DNA from: Channallabes apus
Taxonomy: Eukaryota > Chordata > Actinopteri > Siluriformes > Clariidae
Length of the DNA stretch: 64,000 bases
Reading direction: 5' to 3'
Assembly (NCBI GenBank): GCA_030522415.1
Contig: CM060118.1
Location: forward strand, 18,161,151-18,225,150
The position numbers and the translations under genes were made by a program. The notes under the pieces are model-generated. The model saw only the letters and a program-made list of their open reading frames with translations, ran no database searches and was not told the origin of the DNA. This document shows, in pieces, positions 1-44,801 of the stretch (position 1 is the first letter of the stretch; each line of letters opens with the position of its first letter).

Positions 1-287
1 ACCCATGATATCAGGACAGAAGTGTTTGTGTGGTGTGAAGAGTAGTACTTCTGAAATGAAAAGTGTAATCCAAAAGAAATGAACAACAGCCTGCCGCATG
101 CCCTTCTGCATCACATAAATCATTTTTATAGACAGATAAGAAGATGCCATCATGATTGGTATGCAAAACTGACTAAACCAATTACATTGCACCCATTGAC
201 ACCCACAATAAGCTTCAATGTTCAGCAAACGTTCTCTGGTACTGTCCTCACTAGCACCTAGAAACTGGACAGCTGCTTAAATTGTGA
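1..287. other. unassigned flank
   Basis: No gene, repeat family or RNA is recognised here. A 60-codon open frame at 79-261 has no recognisable domain and is probably chance. The zinc-finger remnant begins just to the right. Confidence 0.4.
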
Positions 288-488
288 CGGTTTCTCTACA
301 ACAACATCAATGCATTTGCCCAAGAGAGAAGCCACATCAGTGTTCGCAAAGTAAGAAGACTTTTTATCCTGGCACAATTTTCTAAATGAAACCATCCAGT
401 TTGCCCAGGAGAAACTGTGTCTCTGCTCAGAATGTGAAAAGGGTGGTCTCTAAACCGACCAGCGCATTCCCACAAGAGAAAAGACATA

Positions 489-1892
489 CAGTTGGGCAAA
501 AAAGTATTTAGTCAGCCACCAATTTTGCAAGTTCTCCCATTTAAAAAGATGAGAGAGGCCTGTAATTTTCATCATAGTTATACCTCAACTATGAGAGACA
601 AAAGAGGCTCCCCTGTCCTCCACTCGTTACCTGTTTGAACTCGTTATCAGTATAAAAGACACCTGTCCACAACCTCAAACAGTCACACTCCAAACTCCAC
701 TATGGCCAAGACCAAAGAGTTGTCAAAGCACACCAGAAACAAAATTGTAGACCTGCACCAGGCTGGGAAGACTGAATCTGCAATAGGTAAGCAGTTTGGT
801 GTGAAGAAATCAACTGTGGGAGCAATTATTAGAAAATGGATGACATACAAGATCACTGATAATCTCCCTCAATCTGGGGCTCCATGCAAGATCTCACACC
901 ATGGGGTCAAAATCATCACAAGAACTGTGAGCAAAAACTCCAGAACCACACGGGGGACCTAGTGAATGACCTGCAGAGAGCTTGGACTAAAGTAACAAAG
1001 GCTACCATCAGTAACACACTGCACCGCCAGAGACTCAAATCCTGCAGTGCCAGACGTGTCCCCCTGCTTAAGCCAGTACACATGTCCAGGCCCATCTGAA
1101 GTTTACTAGAGAGCATTTGGATGATCGAGAAGAGGATTGGGAGAATGTCATATGGTCAGATGAAACTAAAATAGAACTTTTTGGTAAAAACTTAACTTGT
1201 CGTGTTTGGAGGAGAAAGAATGCTGAGTTGCATTCAAAGAACACCATACCTACTGTGAAGCATGGGGGTGAAAACATCATGCTTTGGGGCTGTTTTTCTG
1301 CAGAGGGACCAGGAAGACTGATCCGTGTAAAGGAAAGAATGAATGGGGCCATGTATCGTGAGATTTTGAGTGAAAACCTCCTTCCATCAGCAAGGGCATT
1401 GAAGATGAAATGTGGCTGGGTTTTTCAGCATGACAATGATCCCAAACACACCGCCCAGGTAACAAACGAGTGGCTTCGTAAGTGTGTCTAGCAAATCTCC
1501 ATTTTTGGAAGGAGTTGAATGTCTGTGTTGCCCAGCGACAGCCCCAAAACATCACTGCTCTAGAGGAGATCTGCATGGAGGAATGGGCCAAAATATCAGC
1601 AACAGAGTGTGAAAACTTACAGAAAACGTTTGATCTCTGTCATTGCCAACAAAAGGTACATAAAGTATTGAGATGAAATTTTGTTATTAACCAAATATTT
1701 ATTTTCAACCATAATTTGCGAATAAATTCTTTAAAAATCCTACAATGTGTTTTTCTGGATTTTTGTTTCTTATTTTGTCTCTCATAGTTGAGGTATACAG
1801 TACCTATGATGAAAATTACAGGCCTCTCTCATATTTTTAAGTGGGAGAACTTGCACAATTGATGGCTGACTAAATACTTTTTTGCCCAACTG
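489..1892 (+). mobile_element. Tc1-like DNA transposon, dead copy
   Basis: The ends are inverted repeats starting CAGTTGGGCAAAAAAG. The left arm at 489 to about 603 pairs with the right arm at about 1780-1892, and the dinucleotide TA flanks both ends (487-488 and 1893-1894), as expected for Tc1/mariner. The terminal repeats are over 100 bp long and contain a second internal copy of the CTCAACTATGAGAGACAAA motif. The length of about 1.4 kb is slightly short for a full Tc1 element. The enclosed transposase is broken in several places. Confidence 0.93.
702..1676 (+). pseudogene. Tc1 transposase pseudogene
   Basis: The frame starts [20 protein letters not shown], the usual N-terminal helix-turn-helix of Tc1 transposases. 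The reading frame changes near 955 and again near 1082. From about 1100 to 1490 it gives the catalytic part, with the first aspartate in WSDETK and the second in QHDNDPKH. Near 1485 a deletion and frame change remove the segment that normally carries the third acidic residue (SPDLNPIE in relatives), rejoining at [13 protein letters not shown] and running to a stop at 1674-1676. With two or more frameshifts and the third DDE residue missing, the copy cannot make an active enzyme. Confidence 0.9.
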
Positions 1893-2115
1893 TATCAGTG
1901 TTCATAATGTGGAAACAGTTTTGCTCATCAGAGTCAAGATAAACTACACTAATACATTTATACAGAAGAGAAGCAATATCACTGGTTACAATGTGGAATG
2001 AGTTTTGCTCAACAGACTAACCACCAAACACATCAGCAGAGTCACACGGGAGAGGAATCATTGCAAACAGTGTGGGAAGAGGTTCATTCTTCAAGCTTCT
2101 GATAGTTCAATTCGC

Positions 2116-2947
2116 AATACAGTAGCAACGCTTTTATGTTTTATGTTTTATTGCTTGTTACTGTCTCAGTAGTAAAATCCTACACAGGGACTTGTATAGC
2201 AAATGGTCCACATACAGTATACCCTGAGGCTGATGGTAACGAATTTGAGAACACTTCACATTTCCTAAGAAGGTTTTGATTTAACATTTATGGAATGATT
2301 TGCTAGTGTCAGTGCTGGTTTCACATTGCTCAGTATCTTCAGTGGCAAGCACGCATGCATCAATGTACAGTAGCATATCAAAGATGTCAATTTTCTGTGT
2401 AAAAGCAATAAATCATTTCATGTTGTCCTGAAATCCTGTGTAGTATCCATGAGTAGATATTGCACCAGTGGATCCAATATGTGTTGAATGTGACTTTCCA
2501 TAATTTCCATCATATAGTTTTCATTATGGCAAGATAATAAATCACAGCAGTACAAGGATTACAGCCCTATAGTTGTATTGTGGTACTGTCTATGTTCTGC
2601 TATTATTTGCTTCATCCTCTTTGTTATGCCACAGTGGGTTTTCTAAAAAAAATTGTTTTTTTTTGTGCATCTGTATGTTACTTGAGTATTTGTGTAATAT
2701 TTTTACTTTCTACTCAGTAAATTTTTACATGACTACATTTAAAAATAAAAACCCTGATCGATATTATTATACTATCCTCAATCACAATCAAATTATTAAA
2801 ATTGACCATTTAATTGGCTAAGAAAGCAATAACTTCACACAAATGGACCAGAACTAAGTGGGTCTCATTAAGTGGGTGTATTGTAACATTAAATCACTAT
2901 ACGAAAATGGATGTTGTAACACCGTCATAACATCACAATATGTGCAT
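2116..2947. other. AT-rich intergenic DNA, pygl 3' flank
   Basis: No gene is seen. An ATTAAA on the minus strand (2809-2814) lies about 135 bp beyond the pygl stop codon and is a possible poly(A) signal for it. The 82-codon frame at 2573-2821 is low complexity with no domain. Confidence 0.4.
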
Positions 2948-14400
<11,453 letters not shown>

Positions 14401-14419
14401 ATTCACTTGACTCAACCCA

Positions 14420-14425
14420 TTTATT
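14420..14425 (-). terminator. trim9: candidate trim9 poly(A) signal (distal)
   Basis: AATAAA on the minus strand, about 2.4 kb beyond the trim9 stop codon and just upstream of the pygl promoter. A second AATAAA lies at 15325-15330. Which one is used cannot be told from sequence. Confidence 0.35.
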
Positions 14426-16516
14426 GAATATAGTGTACAGTTACAGAATGCACCAAGCGCCAGATAATAATAATAATAATAATAATAAAGTAATAAAATT
14501 ATTGTTCACATTAGGGATTCCTTAATGATAAAGAAAATAAGAATCCCATGTACAGTCATAGACCCACACGTTTGGCTTCTTACACAGCATGTTGAAAGAC
14601 CTACAGTAAACTCTTAAAGCATAGGTTTTTCTCTCTTCTCACCTCAAATGAACGCTATAATTTTCTCAGCATTATAGATGTACATGCCATTCTGTAGGTG
14701 TTCAAGTTTTGCTTTTTTTTCTGCTGTGCACCACTCTTTTCAAACGACACAACAAAGGTAGGCTCAAGGAGTGTTCTTTTATCAGTCAGTTGAACAACTG
14801 CGCAGGAATCCCTTTTTGAAGTAGGCGACACACGTTTGGTGATGCAAATAAAGGCAGGTATTTCACTGCACCAAAAGAATTAGCAGCCTCGACCCCCCCA
14901 CACATCTAATGGCATGGAGCCACGCAAACATCCACTTCATGTAATCTAGCACTTCTATAACATAAAACATATTGCCAGGTTATTCATTATTATTATTTTT
15001 TTATGTAAAGCTGTGCTTTTTTATATTGCAGGTAATAAAACACAAATATATCTTTCTATCTATATATAGTACTGTAGTTTTCAGACATATAAACAGAAGC
15101 AGCACCATTTTCAATAAAGATTAGCGATTTGCCTGTACAGCTCTGAGACAGTAACAAACAGAGGGGACAGAGAGAGAAATACAAGTGTGACTGTGTGTGT
15201 ACTGCTGTTGATTATGTTTGTTGACCAGAAGGGAGGCCTGTGTAGGAGTGAGTGTTCATGCTGTGCCGGGATGTGTGTGTGTGTGTGTTCACGCATATAT
15301 GAAGAAGAGACAGCCTAGTGTCTCTTTATTTCTGTTAAATTACTATATTGACACCCTTGTCATTGAACTACAAGAGATTGCTCCAGTATAGTGCCCCATG
15401 ATAATACAGGATTTTATACCATACGGTGAAAATTTGTACTTTTCATTCACTGACAAATTGTCATTATCATGTGCTGGTAAACAGGGAGCAGTATGTATAG
15501 TGTGAGTTTGTAGTGTGTGAGGACAAAATGTCCTAAAATTTCTCAGCTTTCTACAAAAAAGAAAGCGTAGTAAAGGCCACACAAATATTTCAGTCAGTGT
15601 GTGAATTTTAACACATTATACTGAACTGAATGCACATAGTCCAATTATAATAACAAACTGCATTGTATAACCTCTACAGATTCATAATTTATCTCTGCAC
15701 ATATTTACTTCTGCACAGATCAGTAATACATGGTCAGCAATAATATAAAGTATAAAATCTGCCTAGACTCAGTAGCTTATAGGCTTATAGGACCACAGCC
15801 ATGTCTTTATGTTTTAGCACCAACTATACTAATAATAATAATAATAATAATAATCCTAAGGAATTATTCTTTGTTGTCATTAGTTATCACAATTTCGGGG
15901 CTGTTAGGTATAAAATAACAAGTAAGGTTAATAAGGTTTTTCTAAACCTTGACAATTTTTAGACTTGAAATGAGTGTAATGTATTTGATCATACTTATGA
16001 AGTTAAGAAAATGTAGAAATGCTAACTCTAACCTTGACCAGCAGAGGCCAGTTACAACTGTTTCATATAAATCCATTAATTTATCTTCAGTATCTTCAGT
16101 AATCTTAGGCCACGTTGTGTCTCTAAGGTAGGAGGCAGACATACGCCCTGGATGGGATGTTAGGCAGTGTACTGTACACATGGCTTGGGTAGTTTAGAAT
16201 GACTGATTTACCCACTAGCATGCTTTGGGTAACCTCAGAGCATACAAACACCACACAGACCCAAGCTCAGGTTCAAACCAGGGACACTGAAGCTACAAGA
16301 AGGCAATGCTACTCACTGTGCTCTTTCATATACATTTTCTTGCGCACATGCTTTGAGTTTACAGTATATCACCATGCTCATTTTCTCTATCTGATGATGT
16401 GACCAATGATTAAATGATGTAGATCAGAGGAGGAATGAGAGGCAAGTCTGAACTTTGGCATAATGAATGTGTTGTGGCATGGGAAAAAAAATTTCTTTTT
16501 TTTCTTTCTTTCTTTC

Positions 16517-16550
<34 letters not shown>

Positions 16551-16788
16551 TTTTACATATAGTGCAATGCTCTTAAAACTGCACCCAAATATCTGCCTTT
16601 ATGAGACTACAAATAAAAGTGTACATTAGGTTTTTGCTCTACTGATGCTTCTGCTTGTCATAAAGTAAAATAGTTTACCAGCTGTTACTAGCAGCAAAGC
16701 TTATTAAAAAAAAGCACTCCTAAACCAACCCAGGATGTCACATAAACAACTGAGAACTGAATATCAGTGGAAATCTTATTCATCTCCT

Positions 16789-16840
<52 letters not shown>

Positions 16841-16848
16841 GCTGGTAT
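14426..16848 (-). other. probable trim9 3' UTR and intergenic DNA
   Basis: No reading frame here looks coding. The stretch is AT-rich, with a T-rich tract at 16490-16545, a (GT)n tract at 16793-16836 and small (AAT)n runs. It follows the trim9 stop in the same direction. Mammalian TRIM9 mRNAs have long 3' UTRs, so much of it may be transcribed. Confidence 0.5.
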
Positions 16849-37705
<20,857 letters not shown>

Positions 37706-37824
37706 GAGAAGCGGCATCCGCAGCACCATTCGACAATTAACCTGCCAATTTCAGATTTATAACTAGAGAGTGACTAGATACTGAACTCTGCACACTATCC
37801 AAACACTAAAGGGAAGAAAAGGGC

Positions 37825-38165
37825 TACGTTCACATTAGGTAACCTGAAGTGACTCATTTCCGATTTTTTTTTACTCTAAAAAAACATAGATTTATTTTTT
37901 TAGGGTTGTCTGAACGCACAAATCGGATGTTTTTCAGATCGCATCGGAGTCACTTTGGCTACGTTCATATTACCACCCTGGAGGCTGTGTTCACATTACA
38001 AGCCTCAATACTCAATTCCGATTTTGCGGGCAGATCAGATTTACGGTTCAGTTTCAGTGACTTTAGCCTAAATTCCTTTTTTTTTTAACCCTAATGTGAC
38101 ACAGATGCAGATTTTTTTCTGATCTGATCAGAGTCATTTTTGATGTGGTCTTCAACTGAATACAT
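37825..38165. repeat. dispersed repeat with reiterated GGCTACGTTCACATTA motif
   Basis: The motif GGCTACGTTCACATTA appears at 37826 and, diverged, near 37959 and 37983 (GGCTGTGTTCACATTACAAG). It is accompanied by several CCGATTTT/CAGATCGCATC/CTGATCTGATC stretches. It looks like copies or nested copies of a non-autonomous DNA transposon. The family and exact ends are not certain. Confidence 0.5.
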
Positions 38166-39385
38166 ACAGTATACAACACACTGTAATGAGAACGGGCAGA
38201 TCAGAATTCATGTGACTTTTTGACTCCATGTAGAACCCAACAATGGAGGGTTCCCCTTTCAGAAAGGATTCCATGTAGAATCCCTTTAGAAAATTAGAGT
38301 CATTAACCATCAGAACTATTGAGAAGCCCCTTTCTCTAAAGAGTATGGTAACTATGGCAACCCGTATCAGCTTACTATTTCAGTCTTCATTTAAAAAAAG
38401 CAAAATGTTCTCTGGTTTCTCTCTCTGAATTAACCCTTAGAGGCACTAAGTGTTCTGTGTGAGAGAGGTTTCATGTATAAACACTAAAAGAAATGTAACT
38501 ATTAGAAACTATTGAATAAATAAATAAATAAAGTAAATTTTCCCATAACTGCGTCAAGCATGAAAAGAGTTGCAGTTAATGCAGTTAAGGACCAGCATTC
38601 CCATGCATATGACACATCCATCAACAATGAGTAGCACTTTCAGCTAAAGTCAGCTAAATTTGTGACAAATTGTTCTCACCTTAACGAATAATGTAACGCT
38701 TGGAGAAGACTATGCAAGATTATTACAGTAAGTGAGATGCTGATAAGGCCATTGTGCTGACAGTAGTTAATATATGCTGTTAATGACTCCATGCACTTCT
38801 GAAGGACACGCACCTTAATCAGTTACAGTCTGTAAGTTTGTTCATGACATTCCTCATTAAACAATTTGAATGAACAGATGGTAGGGTTAGGCACATGAAT
38901 TAAATTATAATATTAAAGCTGTATTTGCATCTAGGATGACTCTGCAAGCACTTTAACTCTTAAAACTGTTACAGATTACCTAAACAGTAACAAAGAGTCA
39001 GTAACACATTTTATAGCATCTATATTAAATTATGAAATAAAATATATGCTACATTACTTTCATAACAGTATAAAATGCTAAAACAAACCTTTTAAGATAC
39101 AAATGCATTGAACTGGGGTGACACCATTAAAATACCTACTGTATTACAAGGGAAAGTGACATTGGACCATATTTCAGGCACATTGCTGTATCTTTAATGA
39201 CAATTTTACATTGTTTTGCCCTTGAACCAAAAATATTCCTGCACAGTATAATTTTTTTTAACAATGTTCAGTACCAAACCCATATTTTACTGAAAGTCTC
39301 CAACTTTTTTATTTATGAAAGAAATCCTAGGAAGCAACATATTTCTGTGATTTATAGTTACCGTTCTCCCTTGTCTAGTCTCAAT

Positions 39386-39541
39386 TTACAGGTGGCAGCT
39401 TTTCCTTTTTGCATAATTGTAAAGGGTTTTCAAAATACAAGGCTGTCTTCTAGCAAGCGAGTAATTACTGGTTCAGTGTTGCAAGCCTTCAGAGCCAGAC
39501 TTGTACTTGCAGCGGCATCAAGCAAATTAAATAGAGTGTGA
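39386..39541. repeat. unidentified repeat, copy 1
   Basis: Aligns by eye with 40630-40785. Shared text includes GGCTGT-TTCTAGCA-GCGA-TA, a CCAGA block and GCATCAAGCAAAT. The family is not recognised. Confidence 0.5.
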
Positions 39542-40629
39542 CAGAATGTGAGGTTTCTTTTTATAGGATTTATAAGTTTTACTCACTAGCAAATGCATAG
39601 TATGTATTAAATACATACAGAACATTCATCTGATATTATACTGCATACAATTACTGCATACAATTACATTTCATAGCAAACATAACACAATGCATTATAC
39701 TGTAAGGAGTGTTTATAATATACCATTATTTCCCACACCAAACATACCCACTTGCAGAAAGCAATATATTTCACACCTGCACCTATTATAACTGTTATAA
39801 TTTTCATATAATAACTTCCATAATCCTTTTGATTGTGTAAAGCTGCTTTGTGACAATAATTGAATAATTATCCACTATCAAGAGGCCACATCACACACAA
39901 CCGGACACACACTCATCATGAGTACTATAATGTAGAATATCAGTGATTTAAACTATGGCAGTCTGTGTGTAGTGCAGCTGCTATTTTAGATTTATAAATT
40001 TAGTTTTATAGTTTATGCCATAGTTTTAAGCAAGGCATATAAAATGGTATAAAAATTGTGTGTGTGTGTGTGTGTGTGTGTGAATGGTGAAGCTGAAGTG
40101 CAAAAACACTGGTCAGGGGGGAGTTTTTTTTGTGGTGTGTGAGGGTGCTTGGTGGGAGAATAGTTTTAAATAATTTAGAAAATGTATTGGGAATCATGTG
40201 AGTGTTTTCGTATAGATGCATGTGCTGGTGTATGCTTGAGTGTGCTTTTTGTATCATGTGAAAGTCATGGAGAAATTGTGTTTCTTTCTAATGTCTCCAG
40301 GGCTACATAGGGATTCCTGGATAATTAACTGTTAATGATTTTCTTTTTGATGGTGGAAAAGTGGGTCAGTGAGCTATTGCTCGGGCATGTGACCTGAAGT
40401 TCAGAAAGCTCCTCCTATCTTTAAACTTCTTAAATCCTCTCACACCTGCTGCATTTCAATTCACATTCATTTATATGATTCTTTTCAAGTTAGTGCACTA
40501 AAAGCACTTTACAGTAAGTGTAAAAAAATTTTATTTGTACCCAGCATGTTAATAGAGAATATGCAATTCAAAAGTGATGAGATTCTTCCGTCACCTTCTT
40601 CCATCAAATGTCTCTTAAAGCAGCACTAA

Positions 40630-40785
40630 ATTTACATGATGCGCAGTTTTCCATTTTACATAATAGGGTTTCCAAACAGAAGGCTGTTTTCTAGCAGGCG
40701 AATAGTTCAATGTTTCAACCTCCAGGGCCAGAATTATAAATCCTTTGGTGCAGAGGCATCAAGCAAATGAAAAGAAATCAAGTAT
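40630..40785. repeat. unidentified repeat, copy 2
   Basis: Direct-orientation relative of 39386-39541, about 1.24 kb away, with scattered substitutions and small gaps. Confidence 0.5.
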
Positions 40786-41369
40786 AAATGGAGTGAGTGT
40801 GCAGTTAGAAGCATTTAACAGTTTTTTAAACAAATACATAGTACAGTATGCAATAGCATACAGTTTGACCCTCTGGCACATAATTGTTGTTGTTTTTTTA
40901 TATTCCAGTTGTACATATACAAGCATATTTACAGGAGAACAACAGTTAAATTTGAATAAGAAGTCAGCAGGTTCATTTATCATTCTTGCACACTCTTGCA
41001 CACAGCTGTAGTAAACATTTAATAGCTTTACTGAAATACTAACTAATAAACTGATAAATGAGCATGATGCAGAATGCATCATTCATACTGTAGAGTTTTC
41101 AAAATTAAATCCTGAGTGAAAACCTCAACCTTATTTTAGACGAATAAATAACTCCATCCTCAAGGCTGAGAGAGAGAATGAGATTAACTTTGTTTCTGTT
41201 CCAACCATGGCATCCTAAATGAAGAAATAATAACTTCAGCTATTCAACTAATGAGCATAATGTCTAGAAGGAAGGTTTTGTGTAGATAAATTATATTAGG
41301 GTGAGAAAAATGTGGGTCAAGCAGTCCGACTATAAAAGATTGTGTGCATGTGTGCAGGCATAGATGTAT

Positions 41370-41490
41370 GAACAGTGCTGGGTCAGTGGTTAATATTCTG
41401 GGCTTCAAGTATAAATCCATGAATTCAAATCCCAGCACTGGTCCTCTGTTGGACCATTGAGCAAGGCCCTTAATCCCCAAGTGTAAAAAA
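41370..41490 (+). mobile_element. SINE type B fragment
   Basis: GGGTCAGTGGTTAA, AATTCAAATCCCAGCACTGG and CCATTGAGCAAGGCCCTTAA give the tRNA-like head and body. The 3' tail is replaced by an A-run. Confidence 0.6.
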
Positions 41491-42825
41491 AAAAATGCAA
41501 CTATGCATAATAAAGGACAGGAAAGTACAAATGTCAGTTTTTAATTCCAGGGTTCTCTCACATTAAAATTCAAACTATGAACTACACTGAGAAAGTCAAT
41601 ATCCACCATGGAAAATGATTCAAAGCACAGCACATATAACTCAAAGTAAAATATAACCGAAATGACTTTTGTTTTCATCTCTATTTAACTAATATTTTTA
41701 CAGAAAAAATTAATTACTGCATCACACAGCATGCAATGCAGAATTACATTAATCAGAGTGCACTTTACTGTACATTTCTCTGTGCTTTCATGATTTAAGA
41801 ATTGACTTACGGAGTGAATTTACTTTGAATATTGAAGCTGTGATCTCTTCCTCAGGATTAGCAAAAGAGATAAATAGAGAAAGAGATGATGATGATGAAG
41901 CACACATTAATACAGTATATGTCACATGAAGTATTATATTTGTATATCACTAAGTATACTTTTTAAGCATACAGAATCTGAAACTAGAGAGGGGTAAGAG
42001 GGACGTCCACTCCACGTGTGATGTTAAAGCAGCTGCTCTGTAGGAACACATACACAGAAGTGTGTCATAAATCTTTATCAATGAATCCATTTTTGTCAAT
42101 GTTACTAAATATTTCCAGACAACTGAATATTCATACAAAACATTTTCATAGGCAGTTCATGTAAAAAAAAAATCCGGTAATCACGTTTCGTGATATAATA
42201 TTATGAATCAACAGAAGCAGCTTGTTCACAAGGCCTCTGAGATGTGTGTGTGGGTGACAAGACACGCATATGCGGTTGCTTCAGTATGAATGGTTTATTT
42301 TTATTTGCTTTAAGAGAATGTGTGATACCAAAAAGAGGCAGCCCATTGCATAACGAAAAGCATGAGTGTGTGTGTGTGTGTGTGTGTGTGTGTCACAGGG
42401 AGAGAGATAAAGTGATTAGAGGGAGTGAGTGGTTTCTCTGCCCACTTCTTCCTCTTCAGACTGTCTCCATAGTTCCGGCGTTTTCTCTCCTCCTACCTAT
42501 ATCCTGTGAAACAAGCGTGTGTCCTACGTCAAAAAGCTTTTTCTCTGTAGTTCGGTGCTCTCCAAATATGGCCATGTTTGAAGAGATACAGATATTTAGT
42601 AGTTCATATACCATCATTTATCCGGCATGCTCTCTTTATTCTTTACTTTCAAGTAGTTTGTGTTCGAGTAGATGAAACCCAAAACCACAAAATGTAAATT
42701 AACACCAATGATTAATGTTTAAACTCATGAAACTTGGTCATACTATTAAAATCTTGAATGGTGTTTTGTTGTTTAATTCTTGTCACAAGCACACTGATAT
42801 TATGTATATATTATGTACACAGAAC

Positions 42826-43272
42826 ATTTCATCCTGGTTTGGGAATAGTTGTGTACAGGACAGGAAAGCCCTCCAGAGAGTGATCCGGGCAGCTGAACGC
42901 TGCTGCAGGTTAACTCTCCCCTCCATGCAGGACATCTACACCAGGAGATGTAAAACCAGGGCAGCTCGTATCATTAAGGACTTGTCGCACCCCAATAACG
43001 GACTGTTCAAACTTCTGCATTCAGGCAGAAGGTTCCGGGTCATTATGGCCAAAACGGAGAGACTCAGGAGGAGTTTTTATCCACAGGCGATTAGACTCCT
43101 CAACCATGATGGGCCACTCTCCCGTTCATAAGACTGGTAACAGTTCATCCACACACTGCTGTGCTGACATTCCACACTGCACACTGCACTTTAGTCTGGA
43201 CTGTAAGCATCACTTGCACTAACATCTTTATCCTGCTCAGATACACATTTTATTATTATGTTTACATTTGCA

Positions 43273-43306
<34 letters not shown>

Positions 43307-43445
43307 CCCTCTATTTCTATTTCTATTTATAGATTATTTCTTTTGTTTCTTGTTATTTTCACAAAGTAGGAGCGGTTCAGGATACATTTCACTGCGTGTT
43401 GTACTTGTATAACTATGCATGTGACAAATAAAGAATCTTGAATGC
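42826..43445 (+). mobile_element. L2/CR1-type LINE 3' end
   Basis: An open stretch ending at 43131 reads as the C-terminus of a LINE reverse transcriptase: SSWFGNSCVQDRKALQRVIR, LPSMQDIYTRRC, LSHPNNGLFKLLHSGRR and SFYPQAIRLLN. It is followed by a 3' tail with GTGACAAATAAAGAATCTTG and short TTGAATG repeats. The element is 5'-truncated, as is usual for LINEs, and cannot move by itself. A T-run of about 30 bp lies at 43277-43306. Confidence 0.8.
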
Positions 43446-43459
43446 TTGAATGAATGCTA

Positions 43460-43548
43460 TATAAACATTTCATTGCATATCATACGGTGTATGGTTGTGT
43501 ATGTGACAAATTACATTTTTATTTCAATTTCAATTTGAAAAAGTAAAA
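43460..43548 (+). mobile_element. L2-like LINE tail
   Basis: CATTTCATTGCATATCATAC, GTATGTGACAAATTAC and TTTCAATTTCAATTTGAAA form a second short 3' tail right after the previous one. The same tail type is at 54535-54602 and, inverted, at 61331-61409. Confidence 0.65.
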
Positions 43549-43557
43549 GTGTACTGA

Positions 43558-43720
43558 CTACTAATTGGAAGGTCTTACGTCCAAACCCTGCACCACTAAG
43601 TTGCCACTGTTGGGCCCATGAGCAAGGCCCTTCACCTTCAACTGCTTAAACGTATAATGAGATAAAAATTTTAATCATTCTTCAAATAGGGTTCAAATGC
43701 CGTAAATGTCTGCTTGATTA
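43558..43720 (+). mobile_element. SINE type B, diverged
   Basis: Contains GTTGCCACTGTTGGGCCCAT and GAGCAAGGCCCTTCACC, then a decayed tail. The first tRNA-like box is lost or unrecognisable. Confidence 0.65.
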
Positions 43721-44302
43721 TATTCTGATTATTTTTCTCTGAAAGTATTTACTTTTAGGTGATTTGAAGCATGTGCTGTCCCATGTTTTATATAAATAAT
43801 AGATTGTTCACAGTTTCACACTGATTCATATTAATGCAGGACAAAGGAAACAGAGAGACACAACAAAGAAACATAAGAAAGTGAAACACATTAGTGATTT
43901 GAATTCATAAACACCCCCCACACACACATACGCACACACACTCACAGACAGAGCTTAAAATGATCTCACTGTCACTCACACTTGCTGAGGTTAGTGCTGA
44001 GCTGCTGACGGTGCTTGACATCAATAGCGCTTAGTCATTAAAGTGTGTGTGTGTGTGTGTGATCAGACATATTTATCCAAGAAAATGTTCCACATTTCAC
44101 CAACACACTGATGCAGGTGATTGATTTATGCACCCCTGCTACAGTACATGCTACATGACACCAGGGATTTTGGTGATGGAGGCCTGGAGGTTTAATCGTC
44201 CTATAACACGTATGCTGCCCCCTACTGGGGAAAGCCAAATAACTCAGAGAAGCCCTGGCTGTAATGGATAAAGGTTTTCACATTGTCTTTATAAGAAACG
44301 TG

Positions 44303-44766
44303 CAGAGGTGGAAAGAGTAATAAAATTTTGTACTCAAGTACAAGTACTGTTACTTCAGTGAAATTTTACTTAAGTACAAGTAAAGTTACCATTATAAAAA
44401 TCTACTCAACTAAAAGTAAAAAGTAGCTCATTAAAAAATGTACTCAGAGTAAAAGTTACCTAGTTACTTTTTTATTTTTATTTTTTTAACAGCGGGGGTG
44501 GGATGAGGCATTCTAGCGTAGTTCAAAAAAGATGAGCTGATATAAAATCTCAAAGTAGTTGTTTTTTAACTGAAGGAACACCTTTGCATAATAAAGCTGT
44601 TGTCTTTCTTGTGCTTAAAAATCAAAGTGGTCACTTAAATATGGTGTTACGTCCCAGTCTAGGGCCATACAGCAAAAGACTGGTTCAGGGTTCTATTTTA
44701 AACTGTATGGAAATAGTGGTATATGGCAGAAAGAACTAGATCCAACTGATGAAAAAATGAGGTTTG

Positions 44767-44801
<35 letters not shown>

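Larger units (their letters stand above)
288..2115 (+). pseudogene. C2H2 zinc-finger pseudogene split by a Tc1 element
   Basis: Decayed Kruppel-type zinc-finger repeats are readable on both sides of the Tc1 element. On the left, about 309-486, there are linker and finger pieces such as EKPHQCSQSKKTF and CSECEKG followed by a stop and REKT. On the right, from 1893, the pieces read CGNSFAHQSQ, CGMSFAQQTNHQTH, a linker-like SHTGEE, and CKQCGKRF after a frame change. Several cysteines and histidines are lost, and there are in-frame stops and frameshifts, so no protein is expected. Removing the transposon together with one TA copy rejoins the linker in frame as EKTYQCS, so the element landed inside a finger linker. 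The parent gene cannot be identified. Intact copies of such fingers bind DNA as transcription factors in the nucleus. Whether this is a processed copy or part of a decayed ZNF cluster is unknown. Confidence 0.7.
38166..42825. other. gene-poor DNA upstream of trim9
   Basis: No gene is supported. An RFX X-box-like GTAACTATGGCAAC lies at 38348-38361, a diverged direct repeat pair at 39386/40630, a small (GT)n tract at 40056-40082, a SINE at 41370 and a (GT)n tract at 42366-42392. Open frames here are AT-rich and have no domains. Confidence 0.5.

Noticed and set aside
42244..42675. 143-codon plus-strand frame
   Set aside because: It contains a translated GT repeat, and no domain or splice context was seen.
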